A stretch of DNA of 64,000 nt from Phytohabitans sp052068095 (GTDB lineage: Bacteria; Actinomycetota; Actinomycetes; Mycobacteriales; Micromonosporaceae), in NCBI RefSeq assembly GCF_052068095.1, contig NZ_JBQHDG010000005.1, forward strand, positions 124,001-188,000. The letters run 5' to 3'. Both the position numbers and the translations under genes were made by a program. Positions 8,888 to 17,570 of the stretch are shown piece by piece. Every line of letters begins with the position of its first letter. Position 1 is the first letter of the stretch. The notes beneath the pieces were generated by a model that was not told the DNA's origin, did no database searches, and was given only the letters and a program-made list of their open reading frames with translations.

Positions 8888-9679
8888 ATGTCTAACTACG
8901 GGTCATATTCCGGCCCGCCGCAGGAGCCTTGGGGGAGGCAGCCGCAGGAGCCGTACGGGCAGCCGTCCGACCCCTGGGGCGGGCAGCCCGACCCGTGGGG
9001 CGGCACGCCCTCGTCGACGCCACCGGCCGGTCCCGCGTCCCCGGCCGGCTACCCCGGATACGACCAGGGCGGCTACGACCAGGGCGGTTACCAGCAGGGT
9101 GGCGGCTACCAGCAGGGTGGCTACGACCAGGGCTACGAGCAGAGCCCGGGCTACGGTTCCACCCGGCAGTACGAGCAGCCCGGCTACGCCCCGGCGACCG
9201 ACCCGGCGTGGGGGCAGCCGGTGCCGCCGGCGCCACCGCGCAAGGGCGGCAACCGCACGCTGGTCCTCGTGGTCGTGGCGTTGGCCCTGCTGGTCGTGGC
9301 GGGTGGCGTGGCGGCCGTGGTCAAGCTGGGCGGCGCCGACGACGACCCGACCGGCGGCGGCGCGCTGCCCACCTCCTCACAGCAGGCCGATCCGAGCGGC
9401 GGCGCGGATGGCTCGCAGGATCCAAGCCCGGCGCCGGAAAACTCCACCGACGCCCGCTTTGTCAAGGCCGGCCAGTGCGTGGTCAACGAGGGCACCGACG
9501 CCAAGCCCGAGCTCAAGATCGCGGAGTGCGGGGCCAAGACGTTCGAGGTGCTGGCCCGGTTCGACGGCACGATCGACTACGACGCCAAGTGCAAGACGGT
9601 GGCGGGCTACCAGTTCCACTACTTCTTCGACAGCGAGCTCAACCCGCTCGACTTCGTGCTCTGCCTGAAGCAGCGATAG
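8888..9679 (+). CDS. LppU/SCO3897-like membrane protein with Gly/Tyr/Gln-rich N-terminus
   Basis: A 263-residue protein. Residues 1-115 are low complexity, with repeats such as GYDQGGYQQGGG and many Pro residues. A single transmembrane segment follows at about 124-142 (TLVLVVVALALLVVAGGVAAVV). The extracytoplasmic C-terminal domain has four conserved cysteines (GQCV, AECG, AKCK, LCLK) in the spacing of the LppU/SCO3897 family of small actinobacterial envelope proteins. The function is unknown. The ATG is preceded by GGAGGG. A strong terminator follows directly. Confidence 0.75.
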   Translation: MSNYGSYSGPPQEPWGRQPQEPYGQPSDPWGGQPDPWGGTPSSTPPAGPASPAGYPGYDQGGYDQGGYQQGGGYQQGGYDQGYEQSPGYGSTRQYEQPGYAPATDPAWGQPVPPAPPRKGGNRTLVLVVVALALLVVAGGVAAVVKLGGADDDPTGGGALPTSSQQADPSGGADGSQDPSPAPENSTDARFVKAGQCVVNEGTDAKPELKIAECGAKTFEVLARFDGTIDYDAKCKTVAGYQFHYFFDSELNPLDFVLCLKQR

Positions 9680-9686
9680 CCTTCTG

Positions 9687-9727
9687 TAGCGCCGTCTAGC
9701 GATATTGCTAGACGGCGCTATTTTCTT
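9687..9727 (+). terminator. Intrinsic terminator after the LppU-like gene
   Basis: Perfect 14-bp stem TAGCGCCGTCTAGC (9687-9700) pairing with 9707-9720 around a 6-nt loop, followed by TTTTCTT. One of the few canonical rho-independent terminators in the window. Confidence 0.9.
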
Positions 9728-9797
9728 GTCGATTTCCCTCGACACGCCTATACGGCTTTCTAGGTTCTGCCCTAGACGAGCCGATACGGTGCGATAC

Positions 9798-11003
9798 GTG
9801 GATCCGGTCCGCAACCCCTACGCGCCGGGCGCCGGGCAGCGCCCACCCGAACTCGCCGGCCGCGATCGCGAGCTCGAGGTCTTCGACATCGTGCTCGAGC
9901 GGGTGGCCCGCGGTCGCCCCGAGCGCAGCCTGATGCTCACCGGGCTCCGCGGCGTCGGCAAGACCGTGCTGCTCAACACGCTTCGCTCGCAGGCCATCGG
10001 CCGGCTCTGGGGCACCGGCAAGATCGAGGCCCGCCCCGACCAGGCGCTGCGCCGGCCGGTCAGCGCCGCGCTGCACATGGCGGTGCGCGAGCTGGCCCCG
10101 CACCACCGCGCGCCAGATCGGATCGACGAGTTCCTCGGCGTGCTCAAGGCGTTCGCCCTGCGCGCCAACGCGGCCAACGCGAAGCTCCGCGACCGGTGGC
10201 AGCCGGGCATCGACGTGCCCGCGCGGGCCGGGCGGGCCGACTCCGGCGACATCGAGATCGACCTGGTCGAGCTCTTCACCGACGCGGCCAGCGTGGCCAC
10301 CGACGTGGGCACCGGCATCGCGCTGTTCATCGACGAGATGCAGGACCTCGGGCCCGACGACATCTCCGCGCTCTGTGCCGCCTGCCACGAGCTGTCCCAG
10401 CTCGGTGCGCCGCTCATCGTGGTCGGCGCCGGGCTGCCACACCTGCCGGCCGTGCTGTCCGCCGCGAAGTCGTACTCCGAGCGGCTGTTCCGCTACCAGC
10501 GGATCGACCGGCTCGACCGGCTCTCGGCCGACCAGGCGCTGGGTGCGCCAGCGTCCCGCGAAGAGGTCGAGTACGAGCAGAAGGCGCTCGACCTGCTCTA
10601 CGAGAAGTCCGGCGGCTACCCGTACTTCGTGCAGGCGTACGGGAAGGCGACCTGGGACCACGCGCCGCGCTCGCCGATCACCGCGGAAGACGTGCGGGTG
10701 GCGGCGCCGGAGGCCGAGGCCGAGCTGGCCGTGGGGTTCTTCGGCTCGCGCTACGAGCGGGCCACCCCGGCCGAGCGGGAGTACATGCGGGCGATGGCGG
10801 CGCTGTCCGCCGCCGAGCCGACGGATGACATGGACGCCGCGGTGTCCACCGCCGACATCGCCAAGCAGCTCGCGCGCAAGCCGGCCAGCCTCTCGCCGGC
10901 CCGCGACGCGCTCATCAAAAAGGGACTCATCTACTCCGGTGAGCGGGGGACGGTGGCGTTCACCGTTCCGCACTTTGGCCGATACCTCCGAACAGTGGGG
11001 TAA
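9798..11003 (+). CDS. AAA/STAND-type ATPase with C-terminal winged helix
   Basis: A 401-residue ATPase. Walker A is LTGLRGVGKTVLL (about residues 50-62) and Walker B ALFIDEMQDL. A C-terminal winged-helix-like stretch reads IAKQLARKPASLSPARDALIKKGLIY. The overall plan (N-terminal NPYAPGAGQRPPELAGRDRE, ATPase, winged helix) resembles archaeal-type ATPases and Orc1/Cdc6-like proteins found sporadically in actinobacteria. Its function is unknown. The GTG at 9798 is chosen because the conserved part starts at DPVRNPYAPG; a GTG at 9789 is possible. It lies between a strong terminator and a leaderless-type promoter, so it is probably a single-gene unit. Confidence 0.75.
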   Translation: MDPVRNPYAPGAGQRPPELAGRDRELEVFDIVLERVARGRPERSLMLTGLRGVGKTVLLNTLRSQAIGRLWGTGKIEARPDQALRRPVSAALHMAVRELAPHHRAPDRIDEFLGVLKAFALRANAANAKLRDRWQPGIDVPARAGRADSGDIEIDLVELFTDAASVATDVGTGIALFIDEMQDLGPDDISALCAACHELSQLGAPLIVVGAGLPHLPAVLSAAKSYSERLFRYQRIDRLDRLSADQALGAPASREEVEYEQKALDLLYEKSGGYPYFVQAYGKATWDHAPRSPITAEDVRVAAPEAEAELAVGFFGSRYERATPAEREYMRAMAALSAAEPTDDMDAAVSTADIAKQLARKPASLSPARDALIKKGLIYSGERGTVAFTVPHFGRYLRTVG

Positions 11004-11020
11004 GCAGCACCACGACCGGG

Positions 11021-11026
11021 TATGAA
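11021..11026 (+). promoter_or_regulatory. -10 element (TATGAA) of a probable leaderless promoter for the DoxX gene
   Basis: TATGAA lies six bases before the ATG at 11033 with no Shine-Dalgarno between, the geometry of leaderless transcripts in actinobacteria. Confidence 0.45.
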
Positions 11027-11032
11027 GGGCCC

Positions 11033-11578
11033 ATGAGACCCGTACGCACCGCGGCGCGCGCGATGCTCAGCGCGATCTTCGTGGCCAATGGCGCGCAAGC
11101 GTTGGTCAACCCGGACCCGCTGGTGCCCAAGGCAAAGCGGGTCACGGATCGGGTCGCACCGCTGCTCGACAAGGCGCCCACCCCGTTGCCGACCGACGCC
11201 CGCGCGCTGGTCCGGATCAACGGCGCGATCCAGGCGGTCGCTGGGCTGCTCCTGGCCACGGGGCGGGGCAGCCGCACCGCCGCGGCGGTGCTGGCCGGCA
11301 CCCTCGTGCCGACGACGCTCGCCGGCCACGCGTTCTGGGAGCAGGACGACCCGGCGGAGCGGCGGGCTCATCAGATCCACGTGCTGAAGAACATCGGACT
11401 CTTCGGCGGCCTGCTGCTGGCGGCCGCCGACACCGAGGGACGGCCGAGCCTGCGCTACCGTACGGAGCGCTTCATGGGAGATCGGCGGCGTTCGATCCAG
11501 CGTGGCGTCCGGGCCGCTCGCCGCGACGCGCGCATCGCCGTCAAATCGGCGGCGGTGGGCCGGCACCTGCCCGGATAA
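11033..11578 (+). CDS. DoxX family membrane protein
   Basis: A 181-residue protein with the DoxX four-helix pattern: AARAMLSAIFVANGAQALVNP, INGAIQAVAGLLLATG, AAVLAGTLVPTTLAGHAFW and VLKNIGLFGGLLLAA. Members are small integral membrane proteins associated with redox stress in mycobacteria; no catalytic residues are defined here. The C-terminal 45 residues are highly basic and probably cytoplasmic. A likely leaderless start has TATGAA six bases upstream of the ATG. Confidence 0.85.
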   Translation: MRPVRTAARAMLSAIFVANGAQALVNPDPLVPKAKRVTDRVAPLLDKAPTPLPTDARALVRINGAIQAVAGLLLATGRGSRTAAAVLAGTLVPTTLAGHAFWEQDDPAERRAHQIHVLKNIGLFGGLLLAAADTEGRPSLRYRTERFMGDRRRSIQRGVRAARRDARIAVKSAAVGRHLPG

Positions 11579-11680
11579 CCCACCCGAATCACCTGAACTA
11601 CACGCCGTACGTTAACCCGTTGGAAATGTCGCGAACCAGTGTGGGATCGGACACGGTCGGGTAACGCAGGAGGTACTGGA

Positions 11681-13270
11681 GTGACAGGCCGTTCTAGGCT
11701 TCTAGGCGGACCTGGGTGGGAACGATTTTGGTACGGGGGTGGCCACGCCATGCCGGCGACCGTCGGGAGACGGATGGGCCGCCTCGCCCCAGTCCGCCGC
11801 GTGCTCAGTGGGATCGACCTCTGGGTGGTCGTGCGGGTCGGCATCATCGCCGTTACCTTCTACGCCGCCTGGCGCGCCATCGAGGCGTACGGACGGTTCT
11901 ACGACTTCTTCGATATGAAGATCTACCACGGCGCGGTGGTCTGGTGGGCGGGCGGTAACGAGCTATACGACTTCATCGCTCCGGGCATGACGATCGGATA
12001 CACATATCCACCCTTCGCCGGCATCCTGATGATGCCGCTGGCGCTCGTACCCGTGGAGGCCGCCGGCTGGGTCAACGTCATCGCCAGCCTCGGGGCCCTC
12101 GCCCTGGTGCTGACCGCGCTGCTCGCCCCGATCGTCCGCCGCTACGGCTGGTCGCTGTGGTTTGTCGTCGGTGTCGCCACAGCGCTCGCTACCGCCACCG
12201 AGCCGGTCCGCGAGACGCTCGGGTTCGGGCAGATCAATCTCCTGCTTTTCGGTCTGATCATGGCCGACATGGTGGCGCTGCGGTGGCGCACCCGCGGCCG
12301 GAGCAGCCCGCTCCAGGGGCAGCTGACCCGCTTCTTCGCCACCGGCGCCTGGGCCGGGGTCGGCGTCGGGCTCGCCACGTCGATCAAGCTGACGCCGGCC
12401 CTGTTCATCGTCTACTTCGTGATCTCCCGGCAGTGGCGGGTCGCGTTCACCGCGATCGCCACCGCGGTCGGCGTGACCATGGGCACCTTCGCGGTGGCCG
12501 GACGCGAGTCGATGACCTACTGGACGAGCGTGCTCTGGCAGACGGAGCGGGTCGGTGCGGCGGACATGACGCCCAACCAGTCGCTCGCCGGCGTGCTCGC
12601 CCGGATGTACGACTCGGTGAGCGCACCCACGCTGCTGTGGCTGGCGTTCGCGCTGCTGCTGCTCGCGGTGGGCCTCTCCCGCGCCAACCACGCGCACGCC
12701 GACGGTGACGAGCTGGCCGCGTTCACGCTGGTCGGCCTGACCACCAACGTGATCAGCCCGATCTCGTGGTCGCACCACTTGCTCTACGTGCTCCCGGCGA
12801 TCATCGTCCTGTTCGACGCGACATTGCGCCGCCGTGACGCCAGTCGCGGGCCGATCCGCCGCCCCGGGCCGGCGGCCGCCGGCTTCGCCGCGCTGACCGG
12901 GCTGCGCACGCCGATCTGGTTCCCCGCACTCACCGGCATCCGGCACGCGCTCGCGGCCCTCGGCCTATTCCTGCTCTTCGTGCGCTCACCCATCTGGCCG
13001 TACGAGCACCAGCTGCCGCAGGTCTCGCACTACGCCGACGGGTTGTGGGGCGCGCTGATGGAAAACTCGCTCGCGCTGGCGATCATCGTGCTGGTGGCCG
13101 CGCTGCCGTGGCGCCCGGGGGCCGAGCCGGCGTTCTACGGCCCGTCCTACGCGGTGGGCAATACGGTGCTTCGACCCCGAGCCCGGGTCAATTCGGGGCT
13201 GGGCGCGCAGCGAGCTGCCCGAATTGAACCGGCAGCCGGGGCCGAGCGAGCGGAGCGAGCCAGCAAGTAG
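11681..13270 (+). CDS. GT87 family (DUF2029) polyprenyl-phosphate-dependent glycosyltransferase
   Basis: A 529-residue polytopic membrane protein with about ten hydrophobic segments, typical of GT-C glycosyltransferases such as the mycobacterial alpha-mannosyltransferases. The first extracytoplasmic loop holds the acidic motif DFFDMKIYHGA, followed by YTYPPFAGIL, ETLGFGQINLLL, IKLTPALFIVY and SPISWSHHLLYVLP, all characteristic of GT87. A role in lipomannan-type or envelope glycan synthesis is inferred. GTG at 11681 is chosen because AGGAGG lies 7 bases upstream; the ATG at 11750 is an alternative. The 3' end carries the repeat-like GAGCGAGCGGAGCGAGC. Confidence 0.8.
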   Translation: MTGRSRLLGGPGWERFWYGGGHAMPATVGRRMGRLAPVRRVLSGIDLWVVVRVGIIAVTFYAAWRAIEAYGRFYDFFDMKIYHGAVVWWAGGNELYDFIAPGMTIGYTYPPFAGILMMPLALVPVEAAGWVNVIASLGALALVLTALLAPIVRRYGWSLWFVVGVATALATATEPVRETLGFGQINLLLFGLIMADMVALRWRTRGRSSPLQGQLTRFFATGAWAGVGVGLATSIKLTPALFIVYFVISRQWRVAFTAIATAVGVTMGTFAVAGRESMTYWTSVLWQTERVGAADMTPNQSLAGVLARMYDSVSAPTLLWLAFALLLLAVGLSRANHAHADGDELAAFTLVGLTTNVISPISWSHHLLYVLPAIIVLFDATLRRRDASRGPIRRPGPAAAGFAALTGLRTPIWFPALTGIRHALAALGLFLLFVRSPIWPYEHQLPQVSHYADGLWGALMENSLALAIIVLVAALPWRPGAEPAFYGPSYAVGNTVLRPRARVNSGLGAQRAARIEPAAGAERAERASK

Positions 13271-13347
13271 GACCCCCCCGCCGCCCCAGGAGGTGCCCCG
13301 GCGCCCGTTCCGCCAGCCGGAAGAGCCGCGCAGGCAGGACGAGGCGC

Positions 13348-13773
13348 TCAGGGGCAGTTGACCCACTCGTCGGTGCCGTCGGTGAAGATCTGGTGCTTCC
13401 AGATCGGCAGCCGGGCCTTCACCTCGTCGACGAGGCGGGCGCAGGCGGCAAACGCGGCCGCCCGGTGCGCGGTGCTCACGGCGGCCACCAGCGCGACGTC
13501 GCCGATCTCGAGGGGACCGACCCGGTGCGACACGGCCACCGCGTGCACATCGGGGTCGGCGGCGATCTCGGCGGCCACCTCACGGAGCACGGCCTCGGCG
13601 GTCGGGTGGCCTTCGTATTCCAGCTTGGTGACCGTGCGGCCGTGGTCGTGGTCGCGGACGACACCCTGAAACGACACGACCGCGCCGGCCTGGCGCGTGG
13701 CGACCGCGGCCTCGTGCGCGGCCAGGTCGAGCGGCAGGTCGGTGACCGCCAGCAACACGACGGAATCGGTCAT
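13348..13773 (-). CDS. moaE: Molybdopterin synthase catalytic subunit MoaE
   Basis: A 141-residue protein that, with MoaD, inserts the dithiolene sulfurs into precursor Z. Family features seen are GAVVSFQGVVRDHDHG, LEYEGHPTA, VSHRVGPLEIGD and the C-terminal KARLPIWKHQ with the active-site lysines. It overlaps the moeA stop by four bases (ATGA), so it is the last gene of a moaC-mog-moeA-moaE operon read leftward. Its partner moaD is at 3966-4220. Confidence 0.95.
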   Translation of the reverse strand: MTDSVVLLAVTDLPLDLAAHEAAVATRQAGAVVSFQGVVRDHDHGRTVTKLEYEGHPTAEAVLREVAAEIAADPDVHAVAVSHRVGPLEIGDVALVAAVSTAHRAAAFAACARLVDEVKARLPIWKHQIFTDGTDEWVNCP

Positions 13774-14990
13774 GGCCGCTCTCCCATGAACAGGGGAAGT
13801 GGCGCGAACGGTACGACCGCGCCCGGCTCGCCGGTCGTACCCGGCGCGATCACCGCGAACCCGTCGGCCTGCGCCAGCCCGCGCAGCATCGCCGAACCGA
13901 CGTGCCGCACCGGGTGGGCGACGTGGTCGACCGGGTCGACCCGCACCAGCGCCAGATGCGTGTGCTCGCCCCGGCCGGGCACCGCCTCGGCCAGCGTGAT
14001 CGTGGGCAGCACCGGCTCGGGGCGGCCGTGCAGCCCGGCGAGCAGCGGCGCGACGAGCGACACGAGCGCGACGATCGCGGACTGCGGATTGCCGGGGAGG
14101 CCGGCGAGGAAGCGGGACCGCCCGTCGGGCCCGGGCACCCGGGCGAGCAGCATCGGAAAGCCGGGGCGGACCGCGACGGTGTTCACCACGTACTCACCGC
14201 CGAGCTCGCGCAAAGCCGGGTGGAGGTGGTCGACCGGGCCGCGCATCGTGCCGCCGGTGGTGCACACCAGCTCGGCGCTGTCGAGCGCCTTGCGGATCGC
14301 GGCCACGTGCGCGGCGAGCGTGTCTTCGACCGGACCGACGAAAAGGCCGGGCTCCGCGCCGTATCGGCGGAGCCAGGCCGGGACCGGCGCGCCAAGAGCG
14401 TCACGCACCCGACCGGCGCCGGGCAGGCCGGTGGTGAGCAGCTCGTCACCGAAGACCAGCAGCGCCGAGCGCGGCGGGCGGCGCACCGGCAACGTGTCGT
14501 AGCCGCAGGACGCGGCCAAGCCGATCACGCCCGGGTTGACCGCGGCGCCGGCGGGCAGCAGCACCTCGCCCCGGTGCGCCTCGTCACCCGGCACCCGCCA
14601 CTCGGGCTGCGCCCGCGGCGTGCCGGTCACGTGGCCGTCGGGCGTGTGCGCTGAATCCTCGACGCGGAGCACCGTCGTGGCGCCCTCGGGAAGCATCGCG
14701 CCCGTGGCGATCTCGACGGTGGTGCCGTCTTCGCCGAGCGGTGCGGGGCTGCTGCCGGCGAGCACCCGCCCGACCACCCGCCACGGCCCCGGGCCACGCA
14801 CCGCCCAACCGTCCACACTGGAGGTCGGGAAAGCGGGCAGGTCGGTCAGCGTGGTCAGCGGCTCGGCCAGCGTGTGCCCGTCGGTCTCAGCCAGGGGCAC
14901 CCGCACCGCCGGCTGGGCGGCGGCCAGGCCGGCCGTGTAGGCCAGCGACCGCGCCTCGGCCCACGAGACCGGCGCTGTCTCAGTGCTCAC
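13770..14990 (-). CDS. moeA: Molybdopterin molybdenumtransferase MoeA
   Basis: A 406-residue enzyme that inserts molybdate into adenylylated molybdopterin. Visible family features are DLPAFPTSSVDGWAV near residue 55, ATGAMLPEGATTVL, the MoCF_biosynth domain with VCTTGGTMRGPVDH and PGFPMLLARV, and FLAGLPGNPQSAIVA. A GTG start at 14990 is preceded at six bases by TAGGCT, indicating leaderless transcription, so moeA probably has its own promoter although mog lies only 9 bp upstream. It overlaps moaE by four bases. Confidence 0.95.
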   Translation of the reverse strand: MSTETAPVSWAEARSLAYTAGLAAAQPAVRVPLAETDGHTLAEPLTTLTDLPAFPTSSVDGWAVRGPGPWRVVGRVLAGSSPAPLGEDGTTVEIATGAMLPEGATTVLRVEDSAHTPDGHVTGTPRAQPEWRVPGDEAHRGEVLLPAGAAVNPGVIGLAASCGYDTLPVRRPPRSALLVFGDELLTTGLPGAGRVRDALGAPVPAWLRRYGAEPGLFVGPVEDTLAAHVAAIRKALDSAELVCTTGGTMRGPVDHLHPALRELGGEYVVNTVAVRPGFPMLLARVPGPDGRSRFLAGLPGNPQSAIVALVSLVAPLLAGLHGRPEPVLPTITLAEAVPGRGEHTHLALVRVDPVDHVAHPVRHVGSAMLRGLAQADGFAVIAPGTTGEPGAVVPFAPLPLFMGERP

Positions 14991-14996
14991 CAGGCG

Positions 14997-15002
14997 AGCC
15001 TA
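14997..15002 (-). promoter_or_regulatory. -10 element (TAGGCT) of moeA, leaderless type
   Basis: On the minus strand ATAGGCTCGCCTGGTG ends in the moeA start codon. The same 16 bases, with a single change, precede moaC. Confidence 0.55.
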
Positions 15003-15488
15003 TCCCTGTGTCTGGCTCGCGTGGTCGCCACCGCGCAGCTGATCGACGGCATGTGCCAGCAACGGCCCGAGCACGGCAAGGCCGTCGCGAGCCCCACCCT
15101 TCGAGCCCGGGAGGTTGACGACGAGGGTACGACCGGCGACGCCGGCCAGCCCGCGGGAGAGCGCCGCGGTGGGCACCTTGTCCCGCCCGTACGCCCGGAT
15201 CGCCTCAGCGATGCCCGGCACCTCGTAGTCGAGCAGCTCACGGGTCACGTCGGGCGTGCGGTCGGTCGGCGTGATGCCGGTGCCGCCGCTGGTCAGCACC
15301 ACGTCGAGCCCGTCGGTGACCGCGCGGCGCAGCTCGTCGGCGACCGGCTCGCCGTCCGGCACCACCACCGGCTCGCCCACGTCGCAGCCAAGCTCGCGCA
15401 GGCCCTCGACGAGCAGCGGCCCGCTCGTGTCCGCGTACACCCCGGCGGCCGCGCGGTTGGAGGCGACGACCACGCGCGCCCGGATCAC
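15000..15488 (-). CDS. mog: Molybdopterin adenylyltransferase (MogA/MoaB family)
   Basis: A 162-residue MoCF-fold protein that adenylylates molybdopterin before molybdate insertion. The substrate-binding loop TSGGTGITPTDRTPD and the NLPGSKGG motif are intact. The name MogA or MoaB cannot be separated from sequence alone. It overlaps the moaC stop by four bases. Its own 3' end lies inside the putative moeA promoter. Confidence 0.92.
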   Translation of the reverse strand: MIRARVVVASNRAAAGVYADTSGPLLVEGLRELGCDVGEPVVVPDGEPVADELRRAVTDGLDVVLTSGGTGITPTDRTPDVTRELLDYEVPGIAEAIRAYGRDKVPTAALSRGLAGVAGRTLVVNLPGSKGGARDGLAVLGPLLAHAVDQLRGGDHASQTQG

Positions 15489-15976
15489 GGACGATCCTCC
15501 GGCCGGGTCCAGTCGCCGGTCTTGCCGCCTTCCTTGCTCAGCACCCGTACCCCCTCGATGGAAGCGGCCGGGTCGACGGCCTTGACCATGTCGACCAGGG
15601 CGAGCCCGGCGGCGGCCACGGCGGTCAACGCCTCCATCTCGACACCCGTGCGATCGGCCGTCTTGGCACTCGCCGTGATTTCCACGGTCTCGCCGGTCAG
15701 CTCGAAGTCGACCGTGACGCCGTGCAGGGCGATCGGGTGGCAGAGCGGGATCAGGTCGGGCGTGCGCTTGGCGCCCATGATCCCGGCGACCCGGGCCACG
15801 GCAAGCGCGTCGCCCTTGGGCAGGCCGTCGCGGCGGAGCAGGTCGACGACCTCGGCGGTGGTGCGCAGGCGCCCGGCGGCGACCGCGCGGCGCACCGAGA
15901 CCGACTTTGCCGACACGTCCACCATGCGGGCCGCGCCTGCGGCGTCGACGTGGGTTAGATGGGCGGAATCCGTCAC
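15485..15976 (-). CDS. moaC: Cyclic pyranopterin monophosphate synthase MoaC
   Basis: A 163-residue protein that converts the MoaA product to cyclic pyranopterin monophosphate. Family motifs are THVDAAGAARMVDVSAKS, GAKRTPDLIPLCHPIAL and GVEMEALTAVAAAGLALVDM; the lysine, histidine and glutamate of the active site are present. A GTG start at 15976 lies six bases after TAAGCT, so the transcript is probably leaderless. It is the first gene of the leftward Moco operon. Confidence 0.95.
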   Translation of the reverse strand: MTDSAHLTHVDAAGAARMVDVSAKSVSVRRAVAAGRLRTTAEVVDLLRRDGLPKGDALAVARVAGIMGAKRTPDLIPLCHPIALHGVTVDFELTGETVEITASAKTADRTGVEMEALTAVAAAGLALVDMVKAVDPAASIEGVRVLSKEGGKTGDWTRPEDRP

Positions 15977-15982
15977 CAGGCG

Positions 15983-15988
15983 AGCTTA
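15983..15988 (-). promoter_or_regulatory. -10 element (TAAGCT) of moaC, leaderless type
   Basis: Minus-strand ATAAGCTCGCCTGGTG ends in the moaC start codon and matches the moeA promoter at 15 of 16 bases. Confidence 0.55.
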
Positions 15989-16100
15989 TGCGGCGGGCTG
16001 GGGAAGGGAGCGCCCCCGTGGCGCCCCTCCGCCCGTAAAAGCCGGCCGCCGCGGGGAATCCGGATACGCGCGACGGCAGGCCGCTTGTAATGCACCGGCT

Positions 16101-17459
16101 CTATGACGCGGATCGGAACGAACCCGACAGGACCCGGGGCGGCCCGCCCAACCGGTCGGCGTTCGCGTCGCGGAGCCAGGCCCGTAGCCGCGGCCAAGCC
16201 GTCACGAGAGCTTCGTGCGGGATCTCCACGGTGTCCGGCGTGGTGGCGAGCAGGCCGGCCACCGCCATGCGACCGATCGCCGCAGCCGCCACGGCGTTGT
16301 GGCTGGCCGGTACCGGGCCGAGGAGTGTCACGTTGCCCGCGCCGTCGAGCCGAGCGAGCCGCAGCAGCGTCCAGCGCAGCGCCTGCCGCTGGGACGCGTC
16401 CAGGGCGGTGTGTACGCTCTCGGCCGTCTGCTCCACGGCACCGGCGATGCCGCCCGCGGCCTCGTATCCGCCGACGGTGATGACCACACCGCGCCGCCGG
16501 CGCCACGCTTCGAGGAGCGCGTGCGAGATGCGCGGAAGGGCGTGCGGTGTGCCCGGCGCGGACGCCGCGATGCGGGCCACGAGGGCGCGTTCCACCGCGA
16601 GCCCGGCCTGCCGCGCGGCGCGGACGATGGACTCCCTCAGCTCCGGTCCGGTCATCTCGCCGACCGTCAGCCGCCCCACGCCGTGGTCGGCAGGGGATAG
16701 GAGGTCGGTGGTGCGCTCGCTGTAGTCGGCGCGCACGCCGACGACCACCCGGTGCCGGCCGTGCGGCGACTGGACGAGAACCCGCAGCGCGGCGAGGAAC
16801 TCGGCCTGCTCGGCACCGCGGGTAAAGATCTCCTCGAACTGGTCGACGACGACCGTCAGGGCCACCTCGTGCGGGGTACGGGCGGTGACCTCGGCTATGC
16901 GCCGCGACAGCTCCGCGGCCGGGTGCCGCCCGGGCGTCATCAGGATCGGCAGGAACGCCGGCCGCACCGGCAGCGCGCCGAGGCGCGGTATCAGGCCCGC
17001 TCGCAGCAGCGACGACTTGCCGGTACCGCTGGCGCCGGACACGACCACCGCCCGGCGTACGGACAGCATGCCGACCAGCTTGGCGATCAGGCGTTCACGT
17101 CCGAAGAACCACTCCGCGTGGTGCGGCTGGTACACGCCCAGCCCGCGGTACGGCGCGCGGGCCACCCCCTCGGTCGACCTGGTGGCGGCCTCCCGCGCCT
17201 GGCTGTCCGCCAGTCGCCACCGCTCTTCCCAGCGCATCACGTCGCCCTCGCACGCGGTGACGAACGCGAGCGTCACCTCCAGCGTCGGCAGCCGGTATCC
17301 GGACACCGCCGAGGAGAACGTCGTCGGGGCGTAATGCGCCCTCCTCGCCAATTCGCGGTAGCTCGGGTTGCCCGCAGTGCGCCGCAGGTCGCGAAGCTCG
17401 GCGACGAATCGCTCCACCGGCCCGTCGACAGCGTCGAGACCGCGCTCTGGCCGCCCCAT
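16101..17459 (-). CDS. HTH-nSTAND1 ATPase lacking the usual WD40 region
   Basis: A 452-residue protein. An N-terminal helix-turn-helix of the XRE type covers about residues 12-75 (SYRELARRAHYAPTTFSSAVSG). An nSTAND1 NTPase follows, with YRGLGVYQPHHAEWFFGRE, Walker A VSGASGTGKSSLL, VVVDQFEEIFT (Walker B), and the winged-helix portion ending HEALVTAWPRLRAWL. Proteins of this type normally continue into a long WD40 or other sensor part; here the sequence stops 24 residues after that motif, so it looks truncated or is a minimal form. The ATG is preceded by GGGAGG. Its role, perhaps signalling or defence, is unknown. Confidence 0.8.
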   Translation of the reverse strand: MGRPERGLDAVDGPVERFVAELRDLRRTAGNPSYRELARRAHYAPTTFSSAVSGYRLPTLEVTLAFVTACEGDVMRWEERWRLADSQAREAATRSTEGVARAPYRGLGVYQPHHAEWFFGRERLIAKLVGMLSVRRAVVVSGASGTGKSSLLRAGLIPRLGALPVRPAFLPILMTPGRHPAAELSRRIAEVTARTPHEVALTVVVDQFEEIFTRGAEQAEFLAALRVLVQSPHGRHRVVVGVRADYSERTTDLLSPADHGVGRLTVGEMTGPELRESIVRAARQAGLAVERALVARIAASAPGTPHALPRISHALLEAWRRRRGVVITVGGYEAAGGIAGAVEQTAESVHTALDASQRQALRWTLLRLARLDGAGNVTLLGPVPASHNAVAAAAIGRMAVAGLLATTPDTVEIPHEALVTAWPRLRAWLRDANADRLGGPPRVLSGSFRSAS

Positions 17460-17570
17460 TTTTACGCCTCCCTGTGCGCCTTGCCACGGGCACGCTCGCG
17501 ACCGTACGGGGGCCGCGATCAGGAGATCGACAAAAAATCGATAATGCGGCGATAGCCTCTCAGCGGACTC

